From assembly GCF_902830275.1 (NCBI RefSeq), contig NZ_CADESW010000001.1:1-64000 (forward strand): a stretch of DNA of 64,000 nucleotides, in the 5' to 3' direction. The notes beneath the pieces were generated by a model that was not told the DNA's origin, did not search any database, and was given only the letters and a program-made list of their open reading frames with translations. Made by a program: the position numbers and the translations under genes. This DNA comes from Burkholderia stagnalis. Its GTDB lineage: Bacteria; Pseudomonadota; Gammaproteobacteria; Burkholderiales; Burkholderiaceae. This document shows, one piece after another, positions 18,680 to 28,669 of the stretch (the stretch's first letter is position 1; the number at the start of each line of letters is the position of its first letter).

Positions 18680-18856
18680 GCGTAGCCGCCGCCGTGCGCC
18701 CGCTGCGCTCGGCATCCGGCCCGTCGATCCTCCTCTCCGCACTGCAACAATCTGCATGAGATTGGCAATTCGGTCAGGGCGACCGCATGAACTGTCACGA
18801 CAGTAGAACGGCGGCACGATCCATCGCATCAAGCGTGACAAGCGTTTGCCCTCGGA

Positions 18857-20065
18857 TCATGGAAAGGTGAACGTGAACTCCGCTGCTCCGCCCGCATAGC
18901 CCGGCTTCAACTCGGCGTCGATCCCGGTACGGATATATTGCGCGCGCAGCGGAATCGTCGCCATGTCGCCGACGCGCTTCATCGAGTACTGCTTCGCGCT
19001 GCCCGGATCGCCATAGGCAATCCGCTCGCCCGTCGACGCATTGGTCATCACGATGTTGAAACCCTGCGCGACCGCGCGGCCCGTCGGCGCGCTCAACTGC
19101 AGCAGCGTCTTGTCCGCATTCGGCTGCGCGGCCTTGTCACGGAAGCTGATGGTCGGCTTGGCCGAAGCTGCACAATTGCTGAGAGAAATGCTGAAATCGA
19201 CCGGCGCCGATGTCGCGTTCAGCGCACCGAACTGGCTCACCGCGAAGTTGCCCAGCTCAACGGGCACGATGCTGTCCGATACCACGTCGCATTTGTTCGG
19301 CACGGTTACCGCCCCCCCGCCATCGATATTTATGTTGCCCGCCCCGGTGTAATTGATTGGCGACTTGCACAGATTCGGTGGCGTGGTGGACGTCGGCATG
19401 TCGAATATGCTCCCAAGGCTCGCGGTGCCCTTCGGCAGATCCACTGCGTACAGCGCAAGGACCGGATTGGCCGGCAGATCGCTAACCACGAGATCACCTT
19501 GCGGCAACTGACTGGCTGGCTTGGTCAGCACGAGATATTGAAGATACTGGGTAACCATGGTATCGCCTGGAACGGTCGCCCCGGTATCCCGCTTGACGTC
19601 AATTTTCGCGAATGCCGTCGGGCGTCCGCCTTGCGCGACTGGCCTCTCGACGCCGTCGCTGCCGATGGCAGCCCATTTCAAACCGATTCCGTCCACGTTG
19701 GTCTGTGCCACACCGTTCGTGACGGCGCCGCCTTGCAACGACCAATGGCCGCCCAAAACCAGCTCTTGCGGGGCGGTAACCAAGCTGCCGAATTGATACG
19801 AGGTGAACAGGTTGATCTGACGCACGTAAAGAATCGATCCGACCGGCGTGCTTTGGGTCAGCGGCGTGACCTCCCGCCACTGACTCACCTCCTTATTGGA
19901 AAAACTGCAGTTCACCGCCAGCACATTGGCCATCTCGGCATGCGCACTGCTCCAGGCATGCGCGCCTGCCAGCACGGCGACGATACTCAACCATCCGCGC
20001 AACCGCACGGCCGGAGCACGCGTACCGCGCGACCGTGCCGCGTTTGATATCTCGATTCGAATCAT
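18857..20065 (-). CDS. Fimbrial tip adhesin / minor subunit (FimD/FimH-like)
   Basis: The 402-residue protein has a signal peptide (LRGWLSIVAVLAGAHAWSSAHA), a unique N-terminal region (about 45-240) and a C-terminal pilin domain. The pilin domain contains DVVSDSIVPVELGNFAVSQF, DFSISLSNCAASAKPTISF and a final alternating segment ending AAEFTFTFP, the donor-strand partner recognised by the periplasmic chaperone. Two-domain architecture with a C-terminal pilin fold marks tip adhesins of chaperone-usher fimbriae. It is the last gene of the leftward cluster, after TpsA. The receptor cannot be predicted. I start at ATG 20065, nearest the signal peptide; a frame start at 20104 is possible. Confidence 0.85.
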   Translation of the reverse strand: MIRIEISNAARSRGTRAPAVRLRGWLSIVAVLAGAHAWSSAHAEMANVLAVNCSFSNKEVSQWREVTPLTQSTPVGSILYVRQINLFTSYQFGSLVTAPQELVLGGHWSLQGGAVTNGVAQTNVDGIGLKWAAIGSDGVERPVAQGGRPTAFAKIDVKRDTGATVPGDTMVTQYLQYLVLTKPASQLPQGDLVVSDLPANPVLALYAVDLPKGTASLGSIFDMPTSTTPPNLCKSPINYTGAGNINIDGGGAVTVPNKCDVVSDSIVPVELGNFAVSQFGALNATSAPVDFSISLSNCAASAKPTISFRDKAAQPNADKTLLQLSAPTGRAVAQGFNIVMTNASTGERIAYGDPGSAKQYSMKRVGDMATIPLRAQYIRTGIDAELKPGYAGGAAEFTFTFP

Positions 20066-20142
20066 GTTCGTCTTTGGAAAAGCGGCGGGCGCGGCGACGC
20101 CCACATCATGCGTCGGCGTCGCGCGCCCGCCGCGTCAGCGCA

Positions 20143-23100
20143 TTACTCGATCAAGCCCTTGTTGATACCGGCAATTTGGACCGCAGCTGCCGCACCGGTG
20201 GCGGCGCTACCACGGAACTTGCCGTAGTTGACTCCGACGAGCCCGCCAAAGGTCGATTCCCAGAACAGGACACCGCTCGGCATGATCCGGCCGCTCGCGA
20301 GCGAGCGGTCGACCGGTCCGTAGTTGATACCGATCAGACCGCCGAGCGTCGACTGCCAACCACTACTCACCGTTCCGGACGCACGCGCATCAGCGATCGT
20401 GTCCTTATTCACGCCAACAAGGCCGCCGACCGTGCTGGACGTGCCGCCGCTAACATCGCCCGTCGCGGATGCAACCCGAATCGAGCCGGTTGCCCCGGCG
20501 CCGTTGACACCGACGAGGCCACCTACCGTGCTCGATGTGCCGCCGGAAGTGTTGCCGCTCGCTTCCACGTTGGTCAGCACGCCGATGTTGTTGCCGGCAA
20601 AACCGCCTGTCTCGCTGCGAGCACCGCCCGTCGTCTTGCCGCGCGCCACCGAATGCGCGATCACGCCGCCGGCGTTGCTGCCGACAAAACCGCCGATCCG
20701 GCCAGCGCCGCCGATGACCTCGCCATACGCCTCCGCAGTGTCGATACTGCCGCTGCTTCCGTTGGTGCCAGCAAAGCCGCCGATCGCTGCGGCCGACGTG
20801 CCCGTTACGCGTCCCGTCGCGCGCACATTCGCGAGCTTGCCCTGGTTCGCGCCGACGAAGCCGCCGACGCTATCAGCGCCGATCCCGGTCACCGCGCCGG
20901 TCGCGTAGGACGTGAAAATCTCACCTTCGTTGTAGCCAACGAGCCCGCCGGCGGAGCCACTGCGCCCCCCTTGGACCGAACCCGTCGAGAACGATCCGTC
21001 GATGCTCCCCGCGAGGTTGGCGCCGACCAGCCCGCCAACGTCCGCCTCGACATATGCGCCGGACACCGAGCCGACGTTCGACGACGCGGTGATTGTGCCG
21101 CCGCGGTTCACGCCGATCAGGCCGCCGATCAAGGCATTCGTCCCCCCGCCGTAAACCGACGCGGCGGACGTGCTGTTTTTGACGTCGGCCAGTTGGCGGT
21201 CGGCGCTGTTCTCGCCGATCAGGCCGCCGAGCGCCCTCGTCATCGAATTGCCCGTCACCGTCCCGCTGACGTATGCCTTCGCGACGCTGCCGCGGTTCAC
21301 GCCGATGAGGCCGCCGACGGCATTCGCGCTCGCCGACGAGCTGCCGACGTCCATGCCGGTCGCGCTGACGTTATAGACCTGCCCGCGGTTTTCGCCGACG
21401 AGGCCGCCGATCTTCATCGCACTCCCCCACAAAGAACCCCATACCGTCATGTTCGCCAGATTCAGGTTCGCAATGCGGCCGGTGTTCATGCCAAACAAAC
21501 CGACGGCGCCACTGTCGCTCCTGATACTCACGTTGCTGATCGTGTTGCCGAGGCCATCGAACACACCATTGAATGCCGACGCACCGCCGATCGGCGTCAG
21601 CGCCTCTTTGAACAACCATCCGCCCTTGAGGTCGTTGCCCAGCACATACAGCCCATTCAGGTTGCGATCAATGTTTTGCAACTGATCGCCATTCTGGATC
21701 ACCGTGTAGCGGAAGCCGTTCGAGTCGAAACCGGCGCCCGCGCCGGACAACTTGACCGAAGCGCCACGCCCGAGTTCATAACCGTCGTCATAGTTCAACG
21801 TCAGCCCCGCGTTCGTGCCCGTCAGGGCAACGTTGGCGCCGATACGTGCCGACTTCCGCGCATTCACTTCGAGGTGTGCGTTCGCGCCGCTCGCTTCGAC
21901 GTCGCGGTTCAGTGCGACGTCGCCCTGCTGAGAAGCCAGCGTCAGCCGGTTGGCGCTGTTCCAGCGCACCGCACCGTTCACCGAGACCTTGCCCTGCATT
22001 GCGGCAAGTTCGACATTCGTCGAGGCGAGACTGCGCGACAGCGTGTCCGCAGCGATCGTGCCGGTCATGGTTGCATTCGGCGCCACGTCGACGTCAGATG
22101 ACTCGATCCGCCACACACCCGTCAGCCCGTTGCTCGCACGCGTATCCACGATTGCGCCTAGCGCGACCTTGACGTTTGCGCCGCGATTTTCGATCGTACC
22201 GGCGTTGCCCGGCGTCGTGAGCGCGCTCGCGTTCATCGCACCTGCAACTTCCACCGTGCCGCCCTCGCCGCCGTCGAGCACGATTTTGCCGGCGATATTA
22301 CGCAGCGTCTTCGCCTCGATGCTGCCTTGGTTGTTCACGATCGTGTCGAGCAGCGCATTGGCTGACCTGGCGCTCATCAGCACCTGGCCGCCGTCGGCCT
22401 TCAACAGGCCGGCGTTGGCCGCGAGCGCGTCGACCGCGCCCTCGTTGACCTGGACGCTGAGCAGCTTGTTGCCGTCAAAATTCAGCGTGACGTCCTTGCC
22501 CGCGCCGAGCGCAACCGTTCCCATCTGCGCCGTTACGGTGCCCTGGTTATGAACCTTCGCGCCGAGCAGCGCGACCGAGCCGCCTTCCGCTGCCGTGATC
22601 GAGCCGTTGTTGATGACCGAAAACACGGAATCACCCGCAAAGCGGTAATTGCCTGCGGCGAAATCCTCGTTCGTGATGTTGCGCGTCGACGCGACCAGCC
22701 CGCCTACGTTGACTTGCGCACCACTGCCGAACACGATTCCGTTCGGGTTCACGAGAAACACGCGGCCGTTCGCGTCGATCTTGCCCTGGATCGAGCTCGA
22801 GCTTGTACCGATCACACGGTTGAGCGCGATCGACGTGCTCGACGGCTGGTTGAACGTCAAGCGCTCGCCGCCATTGACGCCGAACGCACCCCATTCCGTC
22901 ACCAACTTGTCGGAATGCTGGTTGATCGACATATTGCGGCCGTCCTGGGAGCGAACGATATCGCCGCTGCCCGACACGATGTTCTCACCGGTCGGCAATG
23001 CGTACGCGGGCGACAGCGCCGCAATGCCGAACGCCGCGAACGCTGCGCGAATTACCTCGCTCGAACCGGATTTCTTGCGTCGGCGCGTGCCCTCGCCGGC

Positions 23101-23154
23101 GACGTTCCAGCACCCCTGGCTGTCATTCCATACCAATGCGTAGTTCTTGTTCAT
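20143..23154 (-). CDS. TpsA-type secreted adhesin with GLUG repeats (filamentous haemagglutinin family)
   Basis: The 1003-residue exoprotein begins with an extended signal peptide region (MNKNYALVWNDSQGCWNVAG, then RRRKKSG) and a cleavage region near ALSPAYALPTG. The TPS domain (about 50-330) has the diagnostic SIQGKIDANGRVFLVNPNGI and later VNVGGLVAST. From about residue 570 to the end there are 14 GG[LF]xGxN motifs (IGGLVGEN, VGGLIGVN, VGGFVGAN and so on), the GLUG repeat pattern seen in bacterial surface proteins. It should be secreted across the outer membrane by the TpsB protein encoded at 28670-30361. Unusually, its gene sits between a fimbrial chaperone and the fimbrial tip adhesin. 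Confidence 0.93.
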   Translation of the reverse strand: MNKNYALVWNDSQGCWNVAGEGTRRRKKSGSSEVIRAAFAAFGIAALSPAYALPTGENIVSGSGDIVRSQDGRNMSINQHSDKLVTEWGAFGVNGGERLTFNQPSSTSIALNRVIGTSSSSIQGKIDANGRVFLVNPNGIVFGSGAQVNVGGLVASTRNITNEDFAAGNYRFAGDSVFSVINNGSITAAEGGSVALLGAKVHNQGTVTAQMGTVALGAGKDVTLNFDGNKLLSVQVNEGAVDALAANAGLLKADGGQVLMSARSANALLDTIVNNQGSIEAKTLRNIAGKIVLDGGEGGTVEVAGAMNASALTTPGNAGTIENRGANVKVALGAIVDTRASNGLTGVWRIESSDVDVAPNATMTGTIAADTLSRSLASTNVELAAMQGKVSVNGAVRWNSANRLTLASQQGDVALNRDVEASGANAHLEVNARKSARIGANVALTGTNAGLTLNYDDGYELGRGASVKLSGAGAGFDSNGFRYTVIQNGDQLQNIDRNLNGLYVLGNDLKGGWLFKEALTPIGGASAFNGVFDGLGNTISNVSIRSDSGAVGLFGMNTGRIANLNLANMTVWGSLWGSAMKIGGLVGENRGQVYNVSATGMDVGSSSASANAVGGLIGVNRGSVAKAYVSGTVTGNSMTRALGGLIGENSADRQLADVKNSTSAASVYGGGTNALIGGLIGVNRGGTITASSNVGSVSGAYVEADVGGLVGANLAGSIDGSFSTGSVQGGRSGSAGGLVGYNEGEIFTSYATGAVTGIGADSVGGFVGANQGKLANVRATGRVTGTSAAAIGGFAGTNGSSGSIDTAEAYGEVIGGAGRIGGFVGSNAGGVIAHSVARGKTTGGARSETGGFAGNNIGVLTNVEASGNTSGGTSSTVGGLVGVNGAGATGSIRVASATGDVSGGTSSTVGGLVGVNKDTIADARASGTVSSGWQSTLGGLIGINYGPVDRSLASGRIMPSGVLFWESTFGGLVGVNYGKFRGSAATGAAAAVQIAGINKGLIE

Positions 23155-23306
23155 CGATGGTCTTCCTTATTGAATGAAACTCTGCCTAATATCCCGGGCA
23201 GAACGGGGCCTGCAATTCGCTTCATCCTCGATATGCATGCGGCCGACGTTCACCGCATGCGTCGGCACGCTTGCAGCGCTCCGTCCACAGTGCCGAACCC
23301 AACGGT

Positions 23307-24134
23307 TCAACGCTGCTCGAGCGGCGCGCGGCGCTCGATCAACGAGCCGTCATCGCGCACCGCCTCGTAGACGACAGTGCCGAATTCGGCCAGGTCACCG
23401 TGCACCGGCCATTCGACCCGGCCAAATGGCGGAACATCCGTCGCGCGAGATACGGGCTTGGGAGGGGCTCCGCCCAGTTCGACACGGGTGAGCGCGACGT
23501 AATACGGCGACGGGTTCGTGGCGACGAGTCGCGCAGCGTCGGCGGCAGGACGATCAATTGCCCAATGCAACGCGTCCGGCGCTCCGTCGGGCGCGCTGGC
23601 GAGCCCAACGGGTCGAAACAGCAGTTTCATGCGCACCCGATACACGACGCGAAGCGTACGATCACCATCCGAGGCCGAGGCCGAGGGCGGCAATTCGAGA
23701 ACATTGATCCAGAACAGCGACTCGCGATCAGTCGCCAACCCGCCTTCGAGGTATTGCACGCGAATGGCCCGCTTTTGCATCGGATCGAGCCGGAAGATCG
23801 GCGGCGCAAGCATGAACGGAACCCGGATCGTCGCCGGATTCGCGTCCGGTTTTCCGTCATCGAGCCACGTCTGCACGAGCACCGGTGCATCGCCCACATT
23901 GCGCACGCCTATTGCGAGCGTCTTCGCATCGCCCGGGAAAACGAAGCGCGTCCCGACAATCGACAGCGACGCATTTGACGGCATCGACACAATGCATACG
24001 GCGGAAGACACGATGAGCTGCAGCGCTCGCACCCGGCGCGCGGCACACGTGTCGCGCCGCGCGCCGGTCGGAGCATGAATGCCACGCAGCGCACCGCGAA
24101 CGGCATGGATCAGATGTGCGATGACTTCGAGCAT
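23307..24134 (-). CDS. Periplasmic fimbrial chaperone (PapD-like), second copy
   Basis: The 275-residue protein has a long N-terminal region with a hydrophobic signal-like segment (LQLIVSSAVCIVSMPSNASLSIVG). The PapD fold follows: GTRFVFPGDAKTLAIGVRN, VLVQTWLDDG, then the conserved RESLFWINVLELPP and KLLFRPVGLA. It should complete pilin subunits by donor-strand complementation and hand them to the usher. ATG 24134 lies four bases after the usher stop and GAGG precedes it, so translation is probably coupled. Two chaperones in one locus suggest separate clients, for example major pilin versus tip adhesin; this is inference. Confidence 0.9.
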   Translation of the reverse strand: MLEVIAHLIHAVRGALRGIHAPTGARRDTCAARRVRALQLIVSSAVCIVSMPSNASLSIVGTRFVFPGDAKTLAIGVRNVGDAPVLVQTWLDDGKPDANPATIRVPFMLAPPIFRLDPMQKRAIRVQYLEGGLATDRESLFWINVLELPPSASASDGDRTLRVVYRVRMKLLFRPVGLASAPDGAPDALHWAIDRPAADAARLVATNPSPYYVALTRVELGGAPPKPVSRATDVPPFGRVEWPVHGDLAEFGTVVYEAVRDDGSLIERRAPLEQR

Positions 24135-24138
24135 TGGC

Positions 24139-26907
24139 CTACCTTGCCTCCTCGTGCGCAATCGACGGAACGCCAGCTTCCGCAAGCGGCGCCAACGGCA
24201 GGCAAGCGCGGATGAGCGTGACGTAGCTCGCGTCCAGAAGTCTGTCGCGCGGCACCGCGTAATCAATGACGCATTGCTGATTGCGCTTTCCTCCCCACTC
24301 CACCCGCACCTGACCGACATCACTCTGACTGCGGATGAACAACCGGCTTCCCTGCCCGACGGCGCCGATCGTGGAACCGCTCGCGACATCGACCGCCCGC
24401 GCGGCGAACGGAAGCGGTGCGCCGTCGGGTGTGTGACTGTCGATCAGCAATGGCCTCGCCTTGAGCGTGTCGTAGGACAGCATCACAACCGAGCCGGCCC
24501 TCGGCGCCACGCTGCGCGACGCCGTTTTCAATTCAACGTTGTCAGGCATGCCTTTGGGATCGAGATCGACGTTATTGAGCTGGTACGGGATGAGGCTCGG
24601 AACAACGGCATAGCCGTACCGGTTCACGCGCGCGCTGGAGTTGACCACTGCGGCGCCATGCGCGTCGCGCGCCTCGACGATGCCCACTGTCTCGCCGAGT
24701 GTCGGCCCCGCCGTCACCCCACCCGGATGCAGCACGATCCCGCCCATAGCGGTGGCCGATGCCTGCTGGTAGCCCCGGCCGAAGCCGACGTTCCCGCCCA
24801 GCGACACGGCCGGCAAGCGATAATTCAGGCCACCACTGCCCGATGCCGTTCGGCCATTGCCGTCGTAAGTGCCGGACAGCGTGTACCCTCCGTTACCCGA
24901 CTCGCCGAAGCGTCCGGACAGGCCCGTCGTGACATGTGTGCCGCCGTTGCTGTCATGCGTCGCAAGCGAATTGAACATCGGCGTGCGCCGCATGTCGCGG
25001 CCGAGGGGGATCGACACGTTGAGGCTCGCAAGCGTGCTGCTGCCACCGCCGACGAATTGCGTCGTACCAGGTACCGCGTTACGGACGCGCTGCACCGACG
25101 CGGAAAACGACATATTCCGCCATTGCGTGCTGTAGCCGACCGTGAAGCTGAGCGTCTGACCGCCCTGGTTCCAGAAGCTGAGCGCGGATCCGTTTATGTA
25201 AAGGCTTCCCGTCTGACCAAGTTGCTGGCTGATGTTGACGTCGAGCCGGTTACGCATGCGTGCGAGCGCATCGGCCGGAATGCCGCGTTCCACCATGCTG
25301 TTCAGCAGCAGCGCGTCGCGCAGGCCAAGATAGCCTTTCGTCGAATACCGGTAGGCGAGCAGGGAGAAGTTCGTGCCGCTGTTAGGCAGGTTACGGCTGT
25401 AAGAGACACGTATGCTGGAACCGTTCAGCCGGTCTCCCCGCATGGTGCTCGTGCGGGCGTACGTGACGTCCGCCGCGAATCCGCCGATCTCGGTGTTGAG
25501 CGCCGCGCCCATCAGCACGGACTGGTAATTCCCGGTGAACGCGCCGCCGCCGTAGCCCGTCACGACGTTGTTCAGGCCGCGCTGCAACGTGAATTGCCCG
25601 ACATACTGGCTGCCGCTGTCGAGGCCGATATCGATCGCTTGCCCGGCCATCGCGCTGAAACGCGTCACGCCAGGTCGCAACAACTGAACCGTCGTCGCGA
25701 ACGGCACGACGAAGCTGCGCACTTCGCCGCTCGCCTCCGTCACGGTCACGTTGAGATCGCCGCCGTAGCTGGCTGCCTGCAGATCGTCGATCGCGAACGG
25801 GCCCGGCGCGACGGTCGTCTCGTAAATCAGATAACCGCGCTGATAGACCGACACCTTCGCGTTGGAATTCGCGGTGCCGCGCACGACCGGCGTGTAATAG
25901 CGCTGAGTATCGGGCAGCATGCGGTCATCGCTGGCGATCTGGACGCCGCGGAACGATACCGCGTCGAACAACTCGCCGCTCGTCGCGCTCTCGCCTGCGA
26001 GCACCTGGGCGCGCCATGCCGGCACATCGGTTTGGCCGTAAACGTAGCCACGCTGATACCGGCTGCCCCCATGCGGCGACCAGGTAAAGTTGCCGTTGTG
26101 ACGCACACGCAGCGCACCAACATTCAGCCCCATATTGAGGCCCGTATAGAACCGTGTGAGGTTTTGCCCCTGGGTCTGCGTGCTGAACAGGTTCGCGTTG
26201 TAGTTGAGCATCGCTGCCGTCACGCCGCTCGTCCAGCTTGACGGATCAACGTAGGCCGTCGACATTCTGAGCCGCATGAAATACTGCGGCACCGTCAGGT
26301 AGAGCTTCTGCTCGGCGTTGTCGAAAGTCGCACTGGCGCCTGGTACAAAACCGTCGAGCGCTTCGCAGACGAGCCCTTCCGGAAACTGATTGGGCGTCGT
26401 GCCACCGTCCTGCCCCCGCGCGCTCTTGTCGAGGTCGATGCCGGCGCGTGTCAACAATTGGCGGTCATAGCACGGTTGCGCGCCCTCGCTGCCGGCAATG
26501 CGCCGAAACTCGATCTCCTCCACGCCACGCCACTGTCCGTTGACCAGCACGTCGACCTGATATCGCCCAGGCGCGACGGTATCCGGACGCTCGAATTGCG
26601 TCGTGTCCACCGGCGCCCCGTCCGCGCCGCTCATCAACAGCGACGCGTCGAAGTGGACGCGCTCCGGCACATCTTCGGCGCCCTTCCGTGCATCATCCGC
26701 CTTCGCGGCCCGGACATTCTCATCCCGAGCGTCGTCGTGCACGAATGCGCCTGCCGTTCCTCGACCGTCGTCGGCGAAAGCAACTGCGCTCGCCATCATC
26801 GCGGCAGGCGCCAGCATCGTCACGACAGCGTGAAGGCCAGCCCGCCGCCGAAACGGGGGCAAACCCCGAAATTCGTTGGGCGCAGCGGTCTCAGCTATAC
26901 TTCGCAT
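24139..26907 (-). CDS. Fimbrial outer-membrane usher (FimD/PapC family)
   Basis: The 922-residue protein has a signal peptide (AVVTMLAPAAMMASAVAFADD). An N-terminal substrate-binding region follows (VHFDASLLM, PGRYQVDVLVNGQWRGVEEIEF). The large usher barrel shows family motifs such as TRFYTGLNMGLNVGALRVRH and the plug-proximal GPFAIDDLQAASYGGDLNVTVTEASG. The C-terminal domains include VVPSLIPYQLNNVDLDPKGMP. It forms the pore that assembles and exports the fimbria. Length is normal for the family. The chaperone genes flank it on both sides, 102 bases upstream and 4 bases downstream. The start lacks a clear ribosome-binding site. Confidence 0.95.
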   Translation of the reverse strand: MRSIAETAAPNEFRGLPPFRRRAGLHAVVTMLAPAAMMASAVAFADDGRGTAGAFVHDDARDENVRAAKADDARKGAEDVPERVHFDASLLMSGADGAPVDTTQFERPDTVAPGRYQVDVLVNGQWRGVEEIEFRRIAGSEGAQPCYDRQLLTRAGIDLDKSARGQDGGTTPNQFPEGLVCEALDGFVPGASATFDNAEQKLYLTVPQYFMRLRMSTAYVDPSSWTSGVTAAMLNYNANLFSTQTQGQNLTRFYTGLNMGLNVGALRVRHNGNFTWSPHGGSRYQRGYVYGQTDVPAWRAQVLAGESATSGELFDAVSFRGVQIASDDRMLPDTQRYYTPVVRGTANSNAKVSVYQRGYLIYETTVAPGPFAIDDLQAASYGGDLNVTVTEASGEVRSFVVPFATTVQLLRPGVTRFSAMAGQAIDIGLDSGSQYVGQFTLQRGLNNVVTGYGGGAFTGNYQSVLMGAALNTEIGGFAADVTYARTSTMRGDRLNGSSIRVSYSRNLPNSGTNFSLLAYRYSTKGYLGLRDALLLNSMVERGIPADALARMRNRLDVNISQQLGQTGSLYINGSALSFWNQGGQTLSFTVGYSTQWRNMSFSASVQRVRNAVPGTTQFVGGGSSTLASLNVSIPLGRDMRRTPMFNSLATHDSNGGTHVTTGLSGRFGESGNGGYTLSGTYDGNGRTASGSGGLNYRLPAVSLGGNVGFGRGYQQASATAMGGIVLHPGGVTAGPTLGETVGIVEARDAHGAAVVNSSARVNRYGYAVVPSLIPYQLNNVDLDPKGMPDNVELKTASRSVAPRAGSVVMLSYDTLKARPLLIDSHTPDGAPLPFAARAVDVASGSTIGAVGQGSRLFIRSQSDVGQVRVEWGGKRNQQCVIDYAVPRDRLLDASYVTLIRACLPLAPLAEAGVPSIAHEEAR

Positions 26908-27009
26908 ACGAAATTAAATAATTTGGATATCGAAATGACTGACTTACATCAGCCAATCATTTCTACAGATCCCTGGATGGTTGAGATCGGCGCCTGGCCT
27001 GCGACAAGA

Positions 27010-27780
27010 TCAGTCAGTCAACGCTTTCGTCGCCGTACTACGACCGCCATAGTCGTCAATGGACTGATAGCGCACGTTTGCCTTGTGGTTCGACAGCACC
27101 GATACGCCCGGCAGTGGAAAGCGCGCTTTCGAGAACGGCGCGACCATGCCGCCGCCCGCCGAAACATAGGCACCGCCCAGGTCACTTTCAACTTGACCGA
27201 ACGACACGTAGTACGGCGTCGGATTGCTGACCTCGACCGCGACTTTCGCGCCGCGTGCGCTTGCGTCGGCTTGCGGCTCCGGCGTGACGGCGCGCCACAC
27301 CAGGCGATCAGGCGCGGAGGCCGCGTCATCCTTCAACGAATCGGGACGATAGAACAGCTTGATACGCGTTCGGAATGCGAATTGGAGGGCATTGGCGTCG
27401 GCGTCACGGGTGGAAGGCACCTCGAGCACGTTCAGCCAAAATACCGCCTCGCGATCGACCGGCAAAGGATCGTGCGTATACTTGATCCGCAATACCGCAC
27501 CCTTGCCGGGTTCGACACGCGCCACCGCCGGTGCAACAACGAACGGAACATGCAATCGCTCCGGCGGAACGTCCGCCCGGCCGTCATCGATCCACGATTG
27601 GGCAAGCACGGGCTCACGCCCCATATTCGCGACGCGAAGCGTAACCTCACGCGCATTCTCCGGATAAACCACCCGCGTGCCGTTGAGCACGAGGCCCGCC
27701 TGCACCTGACCGGCGCAGGCGGTCCACGCGACGACGCAGGCCACCACGGAAAAATAGAATCTACGTATTGTCGACGTCAT
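27010..27780 (-). CDS. Periplasmic fimbrial chaperone (PapD-like), first copy
   Basis: The 256-residue protein has a signal peptide (FYFSVVACVVAWTACAGQVQA). The immunoglobulin-like chaperone domains show GTRVVYPENAREVTLRVAN, VLAQSWIDDG, DREAVFWLNVLEVPS and IKLFYRPDSLKDD. The alternating hydrophobic G1-strand region matches PapD proteins. It lies 22 bases after the major pilin stop and before the usher, the usual order in fimbrial operons, so it most likely serves the major pilin. It is related to, but clearly different from, the chaperone at 23307-24134. Confidence 0.94.
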   Translation of the reverse strand: MTSTIRRFYFSVVACVVAWTACAGQVQAGLVLNGTRVVYPENAREVTLRVANMGREPVLAQSWIDDGRADVPPERLHVPFVVAPAVARVEPGKGAVLRIKYTHDPLPVDREAVFWLNVLEVPSTRDADANALQFAFRTRIKLFYRPDSLKDDAASAPDRLVWRAVTPEPQADASARGAKVAVEVSNPTPYYVSFGQVESDLGGAYVSAGGGMVAPFSKARFPLPGVSVLSNHKANVRYQSIDDYGGRSTATKALTD

Positions 27781-27802
27781 GGCGTGGTGAGACTAAACGC
27801 GA

Positions 27803-28387
27803 TCAATAGTACGCGAGGGTATAGCGGATGAATGAATTGCCCGAACCCGGCGTGATCGCGGTCGAGGCGACCGTCGACACATACGATGCCGTGTAGCTGA
27901 GCGTCGCGACGTTGTCCGTGACCGTCGCAACCTGCGCGTCCGCGAGGCTCTGCGGCTGGCCGAGCGCGATCTTTCCATTCTTGCCGTTGCCGTTGTCCTT
28001 GATCTGGATTTCCACGCCCTTAGCAGGCTTCGTGCCGATGAGCTTCAGGTTGCCGGTTGCCGGATTGATGTTGGTCGAGCCCTGATCGAAATCGATCACG
28101 ACCTTCGTATCGTCCGTGCAAGCAGCATTTCCACCGACCTGCAACTGGAACGGGATGGCAGCGGAAGTGGAACCGATTGTCTTGAAAGTACTCGGATCGA
28201 TCGAGTTGCCGAGATTCACATCCAGTTGATTACCCTCGCCCGGCGCCCTGCCATTGATGTTGCAGGTCACGTCGGAAATGCTGCCGGAGAAGTTGATCTG
28301 ACCGTCATAGGCATGCGCGAGCGTGGGCGACAGCACCGCACTCACGATACCGGCAACGGAACAATATCCCAAAACTCTCTTCTTCAT
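27803..28387 (-). CDS. Major fimbrial subunit (type 1 pilin family)
   Basis: The 194-residue protein has a signal peptide ending ...LSPTLAHA. The mature pilin starts YDGQINFSGSISDVTCNINGR, with the N-terminal donor strand and the first cysteine. The second cysteine follows in GGNAACTDDTKVVID, forming the family disulfide. The C-terminal strand ends SFIRYTLAYY, with the conserved penultimate aromatic. It polymerises into the fimbrial shaft via the chaperone and usher encoded next. The gene is the first of the fimbrial set and has a long AT-rich leader. Confidence 0.95.
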   Translation of the reverse strand: MKKRVLGYCSVAGIVSAVLSPTLAHAYDGQINFSGSISDVTCNINGRAPGEGNQLDVNLGNSIDPSTFKTIGSTSAAIPFQLQVGGNAACTDDTKVVIDFDQGSTNINPATGNLKLIGTKPAKGVEIQIKDNGNGKNGKIALGQPQSLADAQVATVTDNVATLSYTASYVSTVASTAITPGSGNSFIRYTLAYY

Positions 28388-28669
28388 TTATTAATCCAAT
28401 GGAATTAACTTCGTCAATCAAAAATCGATCATTTCCGGAACAATTTCCTGCGCTCCCAGAAAATTCACGACCCCATGTGCCGGCACACCAGCGACACTTC
28501 CATCGAATTGGTCGCCAGCCGCAAAATTCTATAGACGCGACATGCGGAATTCCATCAGACAATTACTAATTTTATTAACTTTTTCAAATTCAATTTAGTC
28601 CAATAAATTTCTTGTCCTTCTCAGCCCCGTCCTATTTATATATAGAAATGAAATTTTCGCCGTCGATGT
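28388..28669 (-). promoter_or_regulatory. AT-rich leader upstream of the pilin gene
   Basis: This 282-base gap between tpsB and the pilin gene is strikingly AT-rich for this genome, especially 28555-28655 (runs of A/T and TATATATA). It probably carries the main fimbrial promoter, and such DNA is a typical H-NS target. I could not fix a single -35/-10 pair. Confidence 0.5.
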
